64,000 nucleotides of DNA. It comes from Streptomyces fodineus (lineage in GTDB: Bacteria; Actinomycetota; Actinomycetes; Streptomycetales; Streptomycetaceae). Where the stretch lies: positions 248,001 to 312,000 of the forward strand of contig NZ_CP017248.1 in NCBI RefSeq assembly GCF_001735805.1. The letters run 5' to 3'. This document shows positions 26,401 to 35,556 of the stretch, one piece after another. The number at the start of each line of letters is the position of its first letter. Position 1 is the first letter of the stretch. The position numbers and the translations under genes were made by a program. The notes below the pieces were generated by a model. The model did no database searches, was not told the DNA's origin, and was given only the letters and a program-made list of their open reading frames with translations.

Positions 26401-26419
26401 CGTCCTAGATTCGTCCTAG
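26401..26419 (+). promoter_or_regulatory. 11-bp-pitch direct repeat upstream of SARP gene
   Basis: CGTCCTAG occurs at 26401-26408 and again at 26412-26419, a direct repeat with an 11-bp step. SARP proteins bind direct heptamer repeats spaced 11 bp apart on one face of the helix. The site lies in the divergent spacer of the SARP gene and may be its own target. Confidence 0.4.
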
Positions 26420-26469
26420 TGCGAGGTCGACCAGGGGATCGGCGCTAATCGTGAAGTGCCGGGGGGAAC

Positions 26470-29406
26470 ATGAGATTCGGCGTGCTGGGGCCGTTACACG
26501 CCCAGATCACCGGGCGCGAGGTGCTACTCGACGGACCGCGGCAGGCCAAGATGCTGGCCGCGCTTCTGGTCGACGCCAACAACCTCGTCGCCATGGAACG
26601 GCTCGTCGCCGTGATGTGGGACGAGAACGCACCCGCCACCGCGGTCCGTCAGGTCCAGGACGCCCTCTCCGGGCTGCGCCGCAACCTCGCCGCGTGCGGA
26701 GCACCCGGTTCCTTGATCAGTACGCGGCGCGGCGGCTACCAGATCCACCTGGCGCCGGATCAGCTCGACCTACTGGAGTTCGACCACGAGCGGCACCTCG
26801 CCGAACGGCACACGACCCCGTTCGAGACGGCTGTCGCGCTGCGGCGCGCGCTGACCTGCTGGCGTGGTAACGCCCTGGTCGACATCTCCAGCCAGGTCCT
26901 GGAGCTCGATGCGGCACGCCTGAACGAGAAGCGCGCGGCCACGCACAAACTGTGCCTGAGCATCGAACTCGACCTGGGGCGTCATCGTGAGGTCATCGAG
27001 GAACTGACCGCCCTGCTACGCGAACACCCCTACGACGAGCAAGTCGCCGAACACCTGATGGTCGCCCTCTACCGGTGCCGGCGACAAGGCGAGGCGCTGC
27101 AGGTGTACGAGCGGCTGCGCCGGACACTGGCCGACGAACTCGGCGTCGATCCCACCCCGCCGATCCAGGCGCTGCATCTGCGCATCCTGGCCGCCGATCC
27201 CGTCCTGGCGGCCCCTGTGCCGGCGAGCGGTCCCCCGGACACACGACCGGAAAGTCCTGGCACGACGGCTGCCGACCCGGTTATGGCGATGCCGGTGCGC
27301 CAACTGCCGCTGGATGTACCTGACTTCCTGGGCCGAGCCGACGTGCTGGCCGAAATCGCCCGATTACTCGACGGGTCGGCGCCGAACCGGGCCCCAGTGG
27401 CCGTCATCGTGGGTGGTCCCGGTGTCGGCAAGTCCTCTCTGGTGACGCACGCCGCGCGGCTGGCGAGCGCCGCCTTCCCCGACGGCCAGCTCTACCTCAA
27501 CCTCGCCGGGACATCAGACGAGCCGCGGGACCCGGCGCTGATGCTGACCGAGGCGCTGCGCGCACTGTCGATCGCCGGCAGCGCGATCCCGAACGGCCTG
27601 TCCGAACGGGCCGCGCTGTACCGGTCGTTGCTGGCGGACCGCCGGATGCTGGTCGTGCTGGACGATGCCGGTCACGCCGGTCAAGTGCTGCCGTTGCTGC
27701 CCGGGGCCGACGGCTGTGCCGTGTTGATCACCAGTCGCACTCTGCTGACGCAACTTCCCGGCGCCCGGCACATCGACCTGGACGTGCTGAGCCCGGCAGA
27801 GGCGAGCGAGTTGTTCACCGGCATCGTCGGGCGGCGGCGGGTCGAGCGGGAGCCGGCGGAGGCAGAGGCGATCCTCGACTGCTGCGGCAACCTGCCGCTG
27901 GCGATCCGGATCGCCGGCGCCAAGCTCACCGGCCGCCCGGCGTGGTCGCTGCGGGTGCTGCGGGAACGGATCGAGGATGAGTCCCGGCGGCTGGCCGAGC
28001 TGAGGATCGGGGATCTCAGCGTACGAGCCAGCGTCGAACTGAGCTTGCGGCTGCTGCCGTCCGACGCGGTGCGCGCACTGAGCCTGCTGGGCCTGCTCGG
28101 CCCCTACACCCTCCCCGGCTGGGTGGTCGGCCCGCTGCTGGACCGCTCGGACGCAGAGGAGGTGCTGGACACCCTCGTCGATGCCAGCCTGGTACGGCTG
28201 ACCGCCACCGACGCCGTCGGCCAGCCGCGCTACCGGCTGCACGATCTGATCAGGACCTGTGCCGTGGAGATCGCCGCCCCGCTGCCGGCGACAGACAAGC
28301 GGGACGCGATCATCCGGGTGCTGTCCGCCTGGCTCGAGCTGGTCGGGCGCGGCACCGACCGGTTGCCGGCGGCCGGGCTGCTGGCCGCCGCGCCCGGTTC
28401 GGCACCGCGCCGGTCTCTGCCCGATGCGGTCGTGGACCGGCTGATGGCCGATCCGTTCGGCTGGTTCGACGCGGAAAGCGACAATCTGCTCGGCGTGGTG
28501 AAACTGGCCGTGGACTGGGGCCTGGACGAGTTGGCCTGGGAGCTGGCGGCCGGCACGGCGACCTACTACGACCACCGGTGTCTGTATCAGGACTGGCAGC
28601 ACGGGCACCAGCTCGCGTTGGGCGTGACCGAAGCCGCCGGCAACGTGCGCGGCACATCGGTGCTGCTGCGCGGTCTTGGCCAGCTGCACATCTACCGAGA
28701 CGAGTTCGACCGGGCTACCCATGCCCTGGAGTCCTCCGTCGGACTGTGCCGGGACGGTGGGGACAAGCGCGGCGAGGCGTTGTCAATGGCGATGCTGAGC
28801 ACAATCAGCCGGGTACAGGGCCGTTACGGCGAAGCCCTCGAACGTGTCGAGCACGCGCTGGCCATGGCGGTCGGTGAGGGCGACCAGCACCTCGAAGCGC
28901 AGCTGTCCTGTTCGATGGCCGTGATGCGGCTCATGCACGGCGAACTCGACGAGGCGGAGTCCTGGTTCAGCGAAGCCTTGCGCCAGGCCAGGGCGCTCGA
29001 CGACGGGCATCGGGTGGCGGTCGTACTGCGGCGGTTCAGCCGGCTGCACGATCGGCGCGGTGATCCGGACGAGGCGCTGCGCTGCCTGTGGCAGGCGTTG
29101 GCCACCTTCGAGGAACTGGCCGACGAGCGGTGCGCCGCGTACACGCTGCTGGAAGTCGGCCGCGTCTACGCCGGCCAGCACGACCGGGATCGGGCGAGCC
29201 CGGCGTTGGAGCGCGCGGCGGACCTGTTCCACCGGCACGGCGACCGCCACGACGAGGCCGCGTGCTGGCAACTGATCGGCGACCTGGACGCCGCCGCCGG
29301 CATCCACGACCTGGCGCGCCAGCACCGCGATCGCGCGCAGCGGCTCTGGCAAATCATTGGTGACATGCACCTGATAAATGGGCAGGAGCGACCGTCGTCG
29401 CCGTGA
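26470..29406 (+). CDS. AfsR/SARP-type transcriptional regulator with ATPase and TPR regions
   Basis: A 978-residue regulator with GGGGGGA before the ATG. Residues 1-95 form the OmpR-like winged helix (VLLDGPRQAKMLAALLVDAN, NLVAMERLVAVMW). Residues 100-240 form the bacterial transcriptional activation domain ending ADELGVDPTPPIQALHLRIL. An NB-ARC-like ATPase follows, with Walker A GGPGVGKSS (Lys321) and Walker B MLVVLDD (Asp398/399). The C-terminal third is TPR-like (YGEALERVEHALAMAVGEGD and others). Such proteins switch on specialised metabolism. Leu299 is encoded by TTA (27364-27366), so translation should depend on the bldA tRNA. No biosynthetic cluster is adjacent. Confidence 0.93.
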   Translation: MRFGVLGPLHAQITGREVLLDGPRQAKMLAALLVDANNLVAMERLVAVMWDENAPATAVRQVQDALSGLRRNLAACGAPGSLISTRRGGYQIHLAPDQLDLLEFDHERHLAERHTTPFETAVALRRALTCWRGNALVDISSQVLELDAARLNEKRAATHKLCLSIELDLGRHREVIEELTALLREHPYDEQVAEHLMVALYRCRRQGEALQVYERLRRTLADELGVDPTPPIQALHLRILAADPVLAAPVPASGPPDTRPESPGTTAADPVMAMPVRQLPLDVPDFLGRADVLAEIARLLDGSAPNRAPVAVIVGGPGVGKSSLVTHAARLASAAFPDGQLYLNLAGTSDEPRDPALMLTEALRALSIAGSAIPNGLSERAALYRSLLADRRMLVVLDDAGHAGQVLPLLPGADGCAVLITSRTLLTQLPGARHIDLDVLSPAEASELFTGIVGRRRVEREPAEAEAILDCCGNLPLAIRIAGAKLTGRPAWSLRVLRERIEDESRRLAELRIGDLSVRASVELSLRLLPSDAVRALSLLGLLGPYTLPGWVVGPLLDRSDAEEVLDTLVDASLVRLTATDAVGQPRYRLHDLIRTCAVEIAAPLPATDKRDAIIRVLSAWLELVGRGTDRLPAAGLLAAAPGSAPRRSLPDAVVDRLMADPFGWFDAESDNLLGVVKLAVDWGLDELAWELAAGTATYYDHRCLYQDWQHGHQLALGVTEAAGNVRGTSVLLRGLGQLHIYRDEFDRATHALESSVGLCRDGGDKRGEALSMAMLSTISRVQGRYGEALERVEHALAMAVGEGDQHLEAQLSCSMAVMRLMHGELDEAESWFSEALRQARALDDGHRVAVVLRRFSRLHDRRGDPDEALRCLWQALATFEELADERCAAYTLLEVGRVYAGQHDRDRASPALERAADLFHRHGDRHDEAACWQLIGDLDAAAGIHDLARQHRDRAQRLWQIIGDMHLINGQERPSSP

Positions 29407-29450
29407 CCTGGATGACGGCTGTGGACCCCTGGTGGCTTACTGATCATTTC

Positions 29451-29680
29451 AGAGTGGCTTCCGGAGCCGTCGAAGGCAGATGATGCTGCAGGCGAGTTCG
29501 AGTAGTCCCTGGTGGAGGTCGGCTCGCTGCTCGCAGCGGACACGGAGTCGTTTGAAACTGATGGAGCCAGGCGAACGTCCGCTCGACGATCCAGCGGGTG
29601 CGGCCGAGGCCGGAGCCGTGGGCAACGCCGCGTCGGGCGATCAGGGGTCTGTGCCGCGTTTCCGTTGCAGGTGGCGGTAC
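29451..29680 (-). pseudogene. IS5-family transposase C-terminal remnant
   Basis: Minus-strand frames combine to LIARRGVAHGSGLGRTRWIV then ERTFAWLHQF and, after a one-base shift, FKRLRVRCEQRADLHQGLLE and LACSIICLRRLRKPL. This is the standard end of IS5-group transposases with the catalytic Glu in IVERTF. At least two frameshifts are present, and the upstream DD part is missing. Confidence 0.8.
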
Positions 29681-29818
29681 TTGTCGTTAGTCGTAGCCCC
29701 GCGCGGCCGCTCTGGCAGCAGTGGAGTATCGCTCCCACAGGTCGTCGGAGACAAGATCGATAGACGCCAGCCGGAGGCTGCCCAGAAGGACCTTCGACCA
29801 TCAGCCGACATTCCGACC

Positions 29819-29945
29819 TCACCTGAAACGCTCATCGGCCCTCTTCCGGGGCTGACCGCCGGTCGGCGAGGCGATCCTGGGCGGCGGCGTTACCGGCACG
29901 AGTCTCGGTGCGGCGCCCCGTGCCAGGTAGTCTCGGACGATCAAC
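29819..29945 (-). pseudogene. Repeated coding scrap of unknown family (copy 2)
   Basis: On the minus strand this reads IVRDYLARGAAPRLVPVTPP then RIASPTGGQPRKRADERFR and TGA. It is the same protein C-terminus as at 22128-22255 with only conservative changes. The two copies are in inverted orientation 7.5 kb apart, and similarity extends a short way past the stop codon. Confidence 0.45.
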
Positions 29946-30546
29946 AACGATGTTTAAAGGGGACCTTTACTGAGTCCGATCACACGAAGCCCGATCCGAA
30001 CATCGCGTCGATGCCATCCGACCGGGTAGAGAACGGCGTTTCCGCATTCGCTACCTCTCAGCCCGTCGACCGAAAGTCGGAGACTTCGGAGCCTGTGGTA
30101 GCGGTGACCGAGGTGTACGGAACCTTACTCAGCGCGGTCACGGCCCGCGAGTAGACGGATCGGCCGTTGTCGACGAAAACCAGACCGTGGAGGACCTCGA
30201 CAGGTTTCCTGCCTAATTCGACCTTGCTGCCTTGGCTGCCAAGGCAGCGATCATCCGCAATGAGGTCCGCGCCCCCAGGAACTCCGGGCCAGGAAGCCCG
30301 AGGTACTGGCCAACGTCGCCCAGCCGGCGGGGAACTCAGTGCTCGCGCAGGCCAACCAGACCACTCGGAGCAAGCTGTCGCTCCCCTAGCAGCCCGGCGT
30401 CAGCCCGACACCAGGCACGTCTCCCGACGTCAGGGACACCCCCACGAGCGGTACTGCCGCCAGATGTGACCGGTCCCCCGTCCGAACCACGTACGCCCCC
30501 GATCGAGGCGGTCACCGAGCATCACCAGCGCCTGCTCACTGCCCCG
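29946..30546. other. About 600 bp without a supported gene
   Basis: The plus-strand frame ending at 30154 (FATSQPVDRKSETSEPVVAV) has protein-like composition but neither start nor family. The rest shows nothing recognisable. Confidence 0.3.
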
Positions 30547-31484
30547 TTAATGCCAGTGGGTGGCCCGGTAGCGGGTGGGTGGGGTGCCTCGGTGGCGGGT
30601 GAATGCGCGGGAGAAGGCGAACTGCGAGGTGTAGCCGACGGTGTTGGCGATGCGGGTGACGGAATCATTGGTCTCTCGGAGCCTTCGTGCGGCGATCTCC
30701 AGGCGCCAACGTGTGAGGTAGGCCAGTGGGGGTTCGCCGACGAGACGGGTGAAGCGGCGGGACAGAGTGGCCCGGGAGACGCCGACTTCGCGAGCCAGGG
30801 TGTCCACGGTCCATGTGCGCCCGGGCTCTTCGTGGATGAGGGAGATCGCGGCGGCGACTTCGGGATCGCGCAAGGCCGCCCACCAGCTGGCGCTGCGGTC
30901 CGGGGCATCCCGCGAGGCCGCCCACTGGCGCAGGATGTGGACGAAGAGGACGTCGACCAGCCGGTCGTGATGGTCTGTAAGCCCGGTGCCTGGTCGGCCA
31001 GTTCAGCGGTCAGCATGCGCAGCGTCTCGGTGAGGTCGCACCGGCGCGCCGAGGGGTCGGCCCGCAACAGCAGCACCGGTGGCAGGGTCAGCAGCGGGTG
31101 GGAGGCGTGGGTATCGAAGCGGTAGCCGCCACAGACGACGCGGGTCTGCGGTCCAGGGTCGGCGCCGGGGCCGGGGAAGTCGATCGGTGCGCCCGGCCCG
31201 CTGCGATCGGCCTGGGTGACGTCTTCGAACCGGATCGTCGGGCCCGTCGGGTCACTCGCCATCGCGTGGCCGCTGCCGGCCGGGAGCAGGACGAGGTCGC
31301 CCGCCGTCAGGGGAAGTGGTTCGGCGCCCGGGCGGCGCAGCCAGCAGGTGCCCTGGGCGATGTGGTGAAAGACGGCCGAGGGCAGGTGCGGGAATTCGAT
31401 CCCCCACGGCCCGGTGGCATGCACCCTGGCGGTGACGGTGCCGCCGATCTTCGTGGCGGACAGCACATCGGCGAGGACATCCAT
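30547..31484 (-). pseudogene. AraC-family regulator with cupin domain, single frameshift
   Basis: From the ATG at 31484 the first frame encodes a cupin-type sensor domain (VHATGPWGIEFPHLPSAVFH then LPLTAGDLVLLPAGSGHAMA). At about 30985 a one-base shift breaks the frame. The next frame continues HHDRLVDVLFVHILRQWAAS and the complete AraC DNA-binding domain: TWTVDTLAREVGVSRATLSR, FTRLVGEPPLAYLTRWRLEI and YTSQFAFSRAFTRHRGTPPT. The full order is that of cupin-AraC regulators that control a neighbouring enzyme, here the divergent metallo-hydrolase at 31577. Either a recent mutation or a sequencing error would explain the shift. Confidence 0.8.
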
Positions 31485-31576
31485 ACCCGGACACTACAGG
31501 CGATGAGACGAACAGCTAGGAATCTGGGTCAGATGAGCATGGAACGGCTCAGCCATGCTGACATAGCGTCGAAGTC

Positions 31577-32356
31577 ATGGCACACACCACAGTCATCCCG
31601 GTACCGGCCATGGGCAAACGGAACGTCAACGCCTTTCTGTTGCTGGGCCGTCGGGCCGTTCTGGTCGACACCGGTATCCCGGGCAGCGGCGCGAAAATCC
31701 TGGCGCGGATCGCCGAGCACGGCATCGAGCCCGGCAACGTCTCGGCGATCGTCATCACCCACGCCCACATCGACCACTTCGGATCCGCCGCGGAACTACG
31801 CCTGGCCACCGGAGCTCCGGTGGTCGCGCACGTCGCGGATCTCGGGCCCTACACAACCGGCCGGATCCGGGAGCCTTACCTTCCCACCGGACGGTTCGGC
31901 CGCTTCCTGGACCGGCTGGACGCCTTCCATGAGCACGCGGAACCGTTCCGGCCGGACCTGCTGGTCGACGGGCCCACCACGCTGTACGAGCACGGCGTCA
32001 ACGCCCGGATCATGCCCACCCCAGGGCACACCGCCGGCTCGATATCGGTGCTCACGGATGAGGGCGATCTCGTCGCGGGTGACCTGGTCGCCACCTCGTT
32101 CCTCGGCATGGCCCACCGAAGACCGGCCAACCCGCCCTTCCACGACGACCCGGCCGGCAACCTGGCCAGCCTGCGAGCGACGCTCGCCCTCAAGCCGACC
32201 ACGCTGCACGTCGGCCACGGAGGGCCGCTGGACCCGGCACGGGTGGAGAACTGGGCGGCCAGGGAGCAGCACCGGCTGGAGAGGCTCGCCGCTCGCGGCC
32301 GGCTGCGCACGCGGGAAGAAGTGCGTGGCATCGCACAGGAGTCGACGAGCAGTTAG
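31577..32356 (+). CDS. MBL-fold metallo-hydrolase
   Basis: The 259-residue protein carries the metallo-beta-lactamase-fold metal motif ITHAHIDHFGS (HxHxDH), a second ligand His in PTPGHTAGS and an Asp in LVAGDLVA. A third His lies near the end in HVGHGGPL. This is a dinuclear Zn (or Fe) hydrolase of the glyoxalase II/lactonase type, acting in the cytosol. It is divergent from the AraC-type gene with a 92-bp spacer, and was probably its target. The arms AGCATGG (31534) and CCATGCT (31553) in the spacer form a candidate operator. The substrate is unknown. Confidence 0.9.
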   Translation: MAHTTVIPVPAMGKRNVNAFLLLGRRAVLVDTGIPGSGAKILARIAEHGIEPGNVSAIVITHAHIDHFGSAAELRLATGAPVVAHVADLGPYTTGRIREPYLPTGRFGRFLDRLDAFHEHAEPFRPDLLVDGPTTLYEHGVNARIMPTPGHTAGSISVLTDEGDLVAGDLVATSFLGMAHRRPANPPFHDDPAGNLASLRATLALKPTTLHVGHGGPLDPARVENWAAREQHRLERLAARGRLRTREEVRGIAQESTSS

Positions 32357-32600
32357 CGCAGAGAACGAGCGCCCGCGACCGCCGCACACGCCCAGCACCG
32401 GATCACCTCCGCCCGGGCGTAGGTGATCCGATGTACCCGGCCGCCTTGGTGTGCCGGTAAATGTGCTCTTCGCGCGAGCGCAGGTGATCCCGACACCTCG
32501 CTGGCCGCGAGACCGGGGAAGGTCTTCGGTACGTGGCGTGCAGGAAGCGGTCCAGAGCTGCGCCCACCAGCGGTGCAACGATGCGCAGCAAGCCCCCCCC
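32357..32600. other. Spacer before the IS110 array, no gene seen
   Basis: No frame with domain support was found. The segment ends in a run of eight C residues (32593-32600) directly at the left end of the first IS110 copy. Confidence 0.35.
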
Positions 32601-32862
32601 GTTATCTTCTTCGCGGTCCTGCAAGAGGACCGCTGGCCTCCGGGCCCGGCATGGCTGGTCCCCCCTGTCGAAAGCATGACCTGGGGGGTGGTGCCACCGG
32701 GCCCGAGAGGCGCCGTTGGAGACGCTGATGAGAGGTCCGACTACCGCCTGGCCCGGCGCAACGCCCGGCCGCTTGCGGGCGGCAGGTCTGCATAACGTGG
32801 ATGCGCGCATACGACGCCAACGCCCTGGCCAGCACCGCACGAACCCCCCTCTGGAGGATGGG
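32601..32862 (+). ncRNA. Putative IS110 bridge RNA region (copy 1)
   Basis: The non-coding leader can fold extensively. There is an 8-bp hairpin (32613-32620 with 32626-32633). A larger nested structure pairs 32641-32647 with 32699-32705, GGCA 32648-32651 with TGCC 32692-32695, and C6 at 32660-32665 with G6 at 32683-32688. IS110 elements of this layout express a structured bridge RNA from this position that carries donor- and target-binding loops. The guide bases were not worked out here. Confidence 0.55.
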
Positions 32863-34065
32863 TTGGACGACATCGACGACGTGGGCGTCTTCCTCGGCCT
32901 GGACGTCGGCAAGAGCGCCCATCACGGGCACGGGCTGACCCCGGCCGGCAAGAAGGTCTTCGACAAGCAGCTGCCCAACAGCGAGCCGAAGCTGCGGGCC
33001 GTCTTCGACAAGCTGGCCGCGAAGTTCGGCACCGTGCTGGTGATCGTGGACCAGCCCGCCTCCATCGGAGCACTCCCGCTCACGGTCGCCCGGGACGCCG
33101 GCTGCAAGGTCGCCTACCTGCCCGGCCTGTCCATGCGGCGGATCGCCGATCTCTACCCGGGCGAGGCAAAAACCGACGCGAAGGACGCCGCGGTAATCGC
33201 GGACGCGGCCCGGACCATGCCGCACACCCTGCGCTCGCTCCAGCTGACCGACGAGATCACCGCCGAGCTGACCGTGCTGGTGGGCTTCGACCAGGACCTG
33301 GCGGCCGAGGCGACCCGCACCTCCAACCGGATACGCGGCCTGCTCACCCAGTTCCACCCCAGCCTGGAACGCGTCCTCGGCCCGCGCCTGGACCACCCCG
33401 CCGTGACCTGGCTGCTGGAACGCTACGGATCCCCAGCCAGCCTGCGAAAGGCCGGTCGCCGCAAGCTCGTTGAGGTGATCCGGCCCAAGGCCCCGCGCAT
33501 GGCCGCCCGGCTGATCGACGAGGTCTTCGACGCGCTCGACGAGCAGACCGTCGTGGTCCCGGGCACCGGCACCCTCGACCTCGTGATCCCCTCCCTGGCC
33601 CGCTCGCTCGCGGCCGTCCACGAACAGCGACGAGCCCTGGAAGCACAGATCGGACAGCTGCTGGAGGCTCACCCTCTTTCCGCGGTCCTGACCTCGATTC
33701 CGGGGGTCGCGGTCAGGACCGCCGCCACCTTGCTGGTCACCGTCGGCGACGGCACCAGCTTCCCCACCGCCGCCCACCTGGCCTCCTACGCCGGCCTCGC
33801 CCCGACCACCAAGTCATCGGGAACCTCGATCCACGGCGAACACGCGCCCAGAGGCGGCAACCGGCAACTCAAGCGGGCGATGTTCCTGTCCGCGTTCGCC
33901 GCCCTGCACGATCCCGCCTCCCGCACCTACTACGACCGATGCCGGGCCCGCGGGAAGACCCACACCCAGGCCCTCCTCCGTCTGGCCCGCCAGCGGATCA
34001 ACGTGCTGTTCGCCATGCTCCGCGACGGCACCTTCTACGAACCCAGAACCCCACGCCTCGCTTGA
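32863..34065 (+). CDS. IS110-family transposase (RuvC-like DEDD recombinase), copy 1
   Basis: A 400-residue protein starts from the TTG at 32863, with GGAGG five bases upstream. A longer frame back to 32716 would run through the structured RNA region and is rejected. The N-terminal RuvC-like domain has the acidic residues in FLGLDVGKSAHH, VIVDQPASIGALPL and GEAKTDAKDAAVIADAAR. The C-terminal transposase_20 domain has TSIPGVAVRTAATLL and the serine region LASYAGLAPTTKSSGTS. It catalyses RNA-guided recombination through a circular intermediate. The protein is identical to that of copy 2, so duplication is recent and both are probably active. Confidence 0.93.
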   Translation: MDDIDDVGVFLGLDVGKSAHHGHGLTPAGKKVFDKQLPNSEPKLRAVFDKLAAKFGTVLVIVDQPASIGALPLTVARDAGCKVAYLPGLSMRRIADLYPGEAKTDAKDAAVIADAARTMPHTLRSLQLTDEITAELTVLVGFDQDLAAEATRTSNRIRGLLTQFHPSLERVLGPRLDHPAVTWLLERYGSPASLRKAGRRKLVEVIRPKAPRMAARLIDEVFDALDEQTVVVPGTGTLDLVIPSLARSLAAVHEQRRALEAQIGQLLEAHPLSAVLTSIPGVAVRTAATLLVTVGDGTSFPTAAHLASYAGLAPTTKSSGTSIHGEHAPRGGNRQLKRAMFLSAFAALHDPASRTYYDRCRARGKTHTQALLRLARQRINVLFAMLRDGTFYEPRTPRLA

Positions 34066-34067
34066 CG

Positions 34068-34099
34068 AAAGACATAGAGGCACCCCCCCCCGTTATCTT
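34068..34099 (+). promoter_or_regulatory. RE-LE junction of the tandem IS110 copies
   Basis: Here the right end of copy 1 abuts the left end of copy 2, as in an excised circle. A candidate -35 (AAGACA, 34069-34074) in the right end and TTATCT (34093-34098) in the left end are 18 bases apart. A lone left end lacks this -35. The hexamers are weak matches, so promoter activity is an inference from known IS110 biology. Confidence 0.4.
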
Positions 34100-34353
34100 C
34101 TTCGCGGTCCTGCAAGAGGACCGCTGGCCTCCGGGCCCGGCATGGCTGGTCCCCCCTGTCGAAAGCATGACCTGGGGGGTGGTGCCACCGGGCCCGAGAG
34201 GCGCCGTTGGAGACGCTGATGAGAGGTCCGACTACCGCCTGGCCCGGCGCAACGCCCGGCCGCTTGCGGGCGGCAGGTCTGCATAACGTGGATGCGCGCA
34301 TACGACGCCAACGCCCTGGCCAGCACCGCACGAACCCCCCTCTGGAGGATGGG
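34092..34353 (+). ncRNA. Putative IS110 bridge RNA region (copy 2)
   Basis: Same structured leader as 32601-32862, displaced by 1491 bp. This copy lies directly downstream of the copy 1 right end. If the junction promoter works, this is the copy that would be transcribed. Confidence 0.55.
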
Positions 34354-35556
34354 TTGGACGACATCGACGACGTGGGCGTCTTCCTCGGCCTGGACGTCGG
34401 CAAGAGCGCCCATCACGGGCACGGGCTGACCCCGGCCGGCAAGAAGGTCTTCGACAAGCAGCTGCCCAACAGCGAGCCGAAGCTGCGGGCCGTCTTCGAC
34501 AAGCTGGCCGCGAAGTTCGGCACCGTGCTGGTGATCGTGGACCAGCCCGCCTCCATCGGAGCACTCCCGCTCACGGTCGCCCGGGACGCCGGCTGCAAGG
34601 TCGCCTACCTGCCCGGCCTGTCCATGCGGCGGATCGCCGATCTCTACCCGGGCGAGGCAAAAACCGACGCGAAGGACGCCGCGGTAATCGCGGACGCGGC
34701 CCGGACCATGCCGCACACCCTGCGCTCGCTCCAGCTGACCGACGAGATCACCGCCGAGCTGACCGTGCTGGTGGGCTTCGACCAGGACCTGGCGGCCGAG
34801 GCGACCCGCACCTCCAACCGGATACGCGGCCTGCTCACCCAGTTCCACCCCAGCCTGGAACGCGTCCTCGGCCCGCGCCTGGACCACCCCGCCGTGACCT
34901 GGCTGCTGGAACGCTACGGATCCCCAGCCAGCCTGCGAAAGGCCGGTCGCCGCAAGCTCGTTGAGGTGATCCGGCCCAAGGCCCCGCGCATGGCCGCCCG
35001 GCTGATCGACGAGGTCTTCGACGCGCTCGACGAGCAGACCGTCGTGGTCCCGGGCACCGGCACCCTCGACCTCGTGATCCCCTCCCTGGCCCGCTCGCTC
35101 GCGGCCGTCCACGAACAGCGACGAGCCCTGGAAGCACAGATCGGACAGCTGCTGGAGGCTCACCCTCTTTCCGCGGTCCTGACCTCGATTCCGGGGGTCG
35201 CGGTCAGGACCGCCGCCACCTTGCTGGTCACCGTCGGCGACGGCACCAGCTTCCCCACCGCCGCCCACCTGGCCTCCTACGCCGGCCTCGCCCCGACCAC
35301 CAAGTCATCGGGAACCTCGATCCACGGCGAACACGCGCCCAGAGGCGGCAACCGGCAACTCAAGCGGGCGATGTTCCTGTCCGCGTTCGCCGCCCTGCAC
35401 GATCCCGCCTCCCGCACCTACTACGACCGATGCCGGGCCCGCGGGAAGACCCACACCCAGGCCCTCCTCCGTCTGGCCCGCCAGCGGATCAACGTGCTGT
35501 TCGCCATGCTCCGCGACGGCACCTTCTACGAACCCAGAACCCCACGCCTCGCTTGA
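34354..35556 (+). CDS. IS110-family transposase (RuvC-like DEDD recombinase), copy 2
   Basis: The 400-residue product from the TTG at 34354 is identical to that of copy 1 along its whole length, including the LDVGK, TDAKDA and ASYAGL motifs and the stop context. The ribosome site and leader are also the same. Two intact identical copies in tandem suggest either insertion of one element next to the other or integration of a dimeric intermediate. Either copy could supply transposase to the other. Confidence 0.93.
   Translation: MDDIDDVGVFLGLDVGKSAHHGHGLTPAGKKVFDKQLPNSEPKLRAVFDKLAAKFGTVLVIVDQPASIGALPLTVARDAGCKVAYLPGLSMRRIADLYPGEAKTDAKDAAVIADAARTMPHTLRSLQLTDEITAELTVLVGFDQDLAAEATRTSNRIRGLLTQFHPSLERVLGPRLDHPAVTWLLERYGSPASLRKAGRRKLVEVIRPKAPRMAARLIDEVFDALDEQTVVVPGTGTLDLVIPSLARSLAAVHEQRRALEAQIGQLLEAHPLSAVLTSIPGVAVRTAATLLVTVGDGTSFPTAAHLASYAGLAPTTKSSGTSIHGEHAPRGGNRQLKRAMFLSAFAALHDPASRTYYDRCRARGKTHTQALLRLARQRINVLFAMLRDGTFYEPRTPRLA

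Larger units (their letters stand above)
32601..34091 (+). mobile_element. IS110-family element, copy 1 of a head-to-tail pair
   Basis: This 1491-bp unit is repeated directly at 34092-35579; both encode the same protein and share their non-coding sequence. There are no terminal inverted repeats, as is normal for IS110. Exact ends are uncertain within the C-runs at 32593-32600, 34083-34091 and 35573-35579. The element is a 262-bp leading non-coding region followed by one transposase gene. Confidence 0.85.

Noticed and set aside
27514..28722. Long open frame (402 codons) antisense to the SARP gene
   Set aside because: Typical GC-rich shadow frame. It is Gln/Arg/Gly-rich with no domain and lies opposite a strongly supported multidomain gene.
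32716..32862. N-terminal extension giving a 449-aa IS110 transposase
   Set aside because: The extension has no homology to the family and runs through the structured leader RNA. The TTG at 32863 has a strong ribosome site and gives the normal length.
32602..33777. 391-codon minus-strand frame over each IS110 copy
   Set aside because: Shadow of the transposase gene. It is duplicated only because the element is duplicated.
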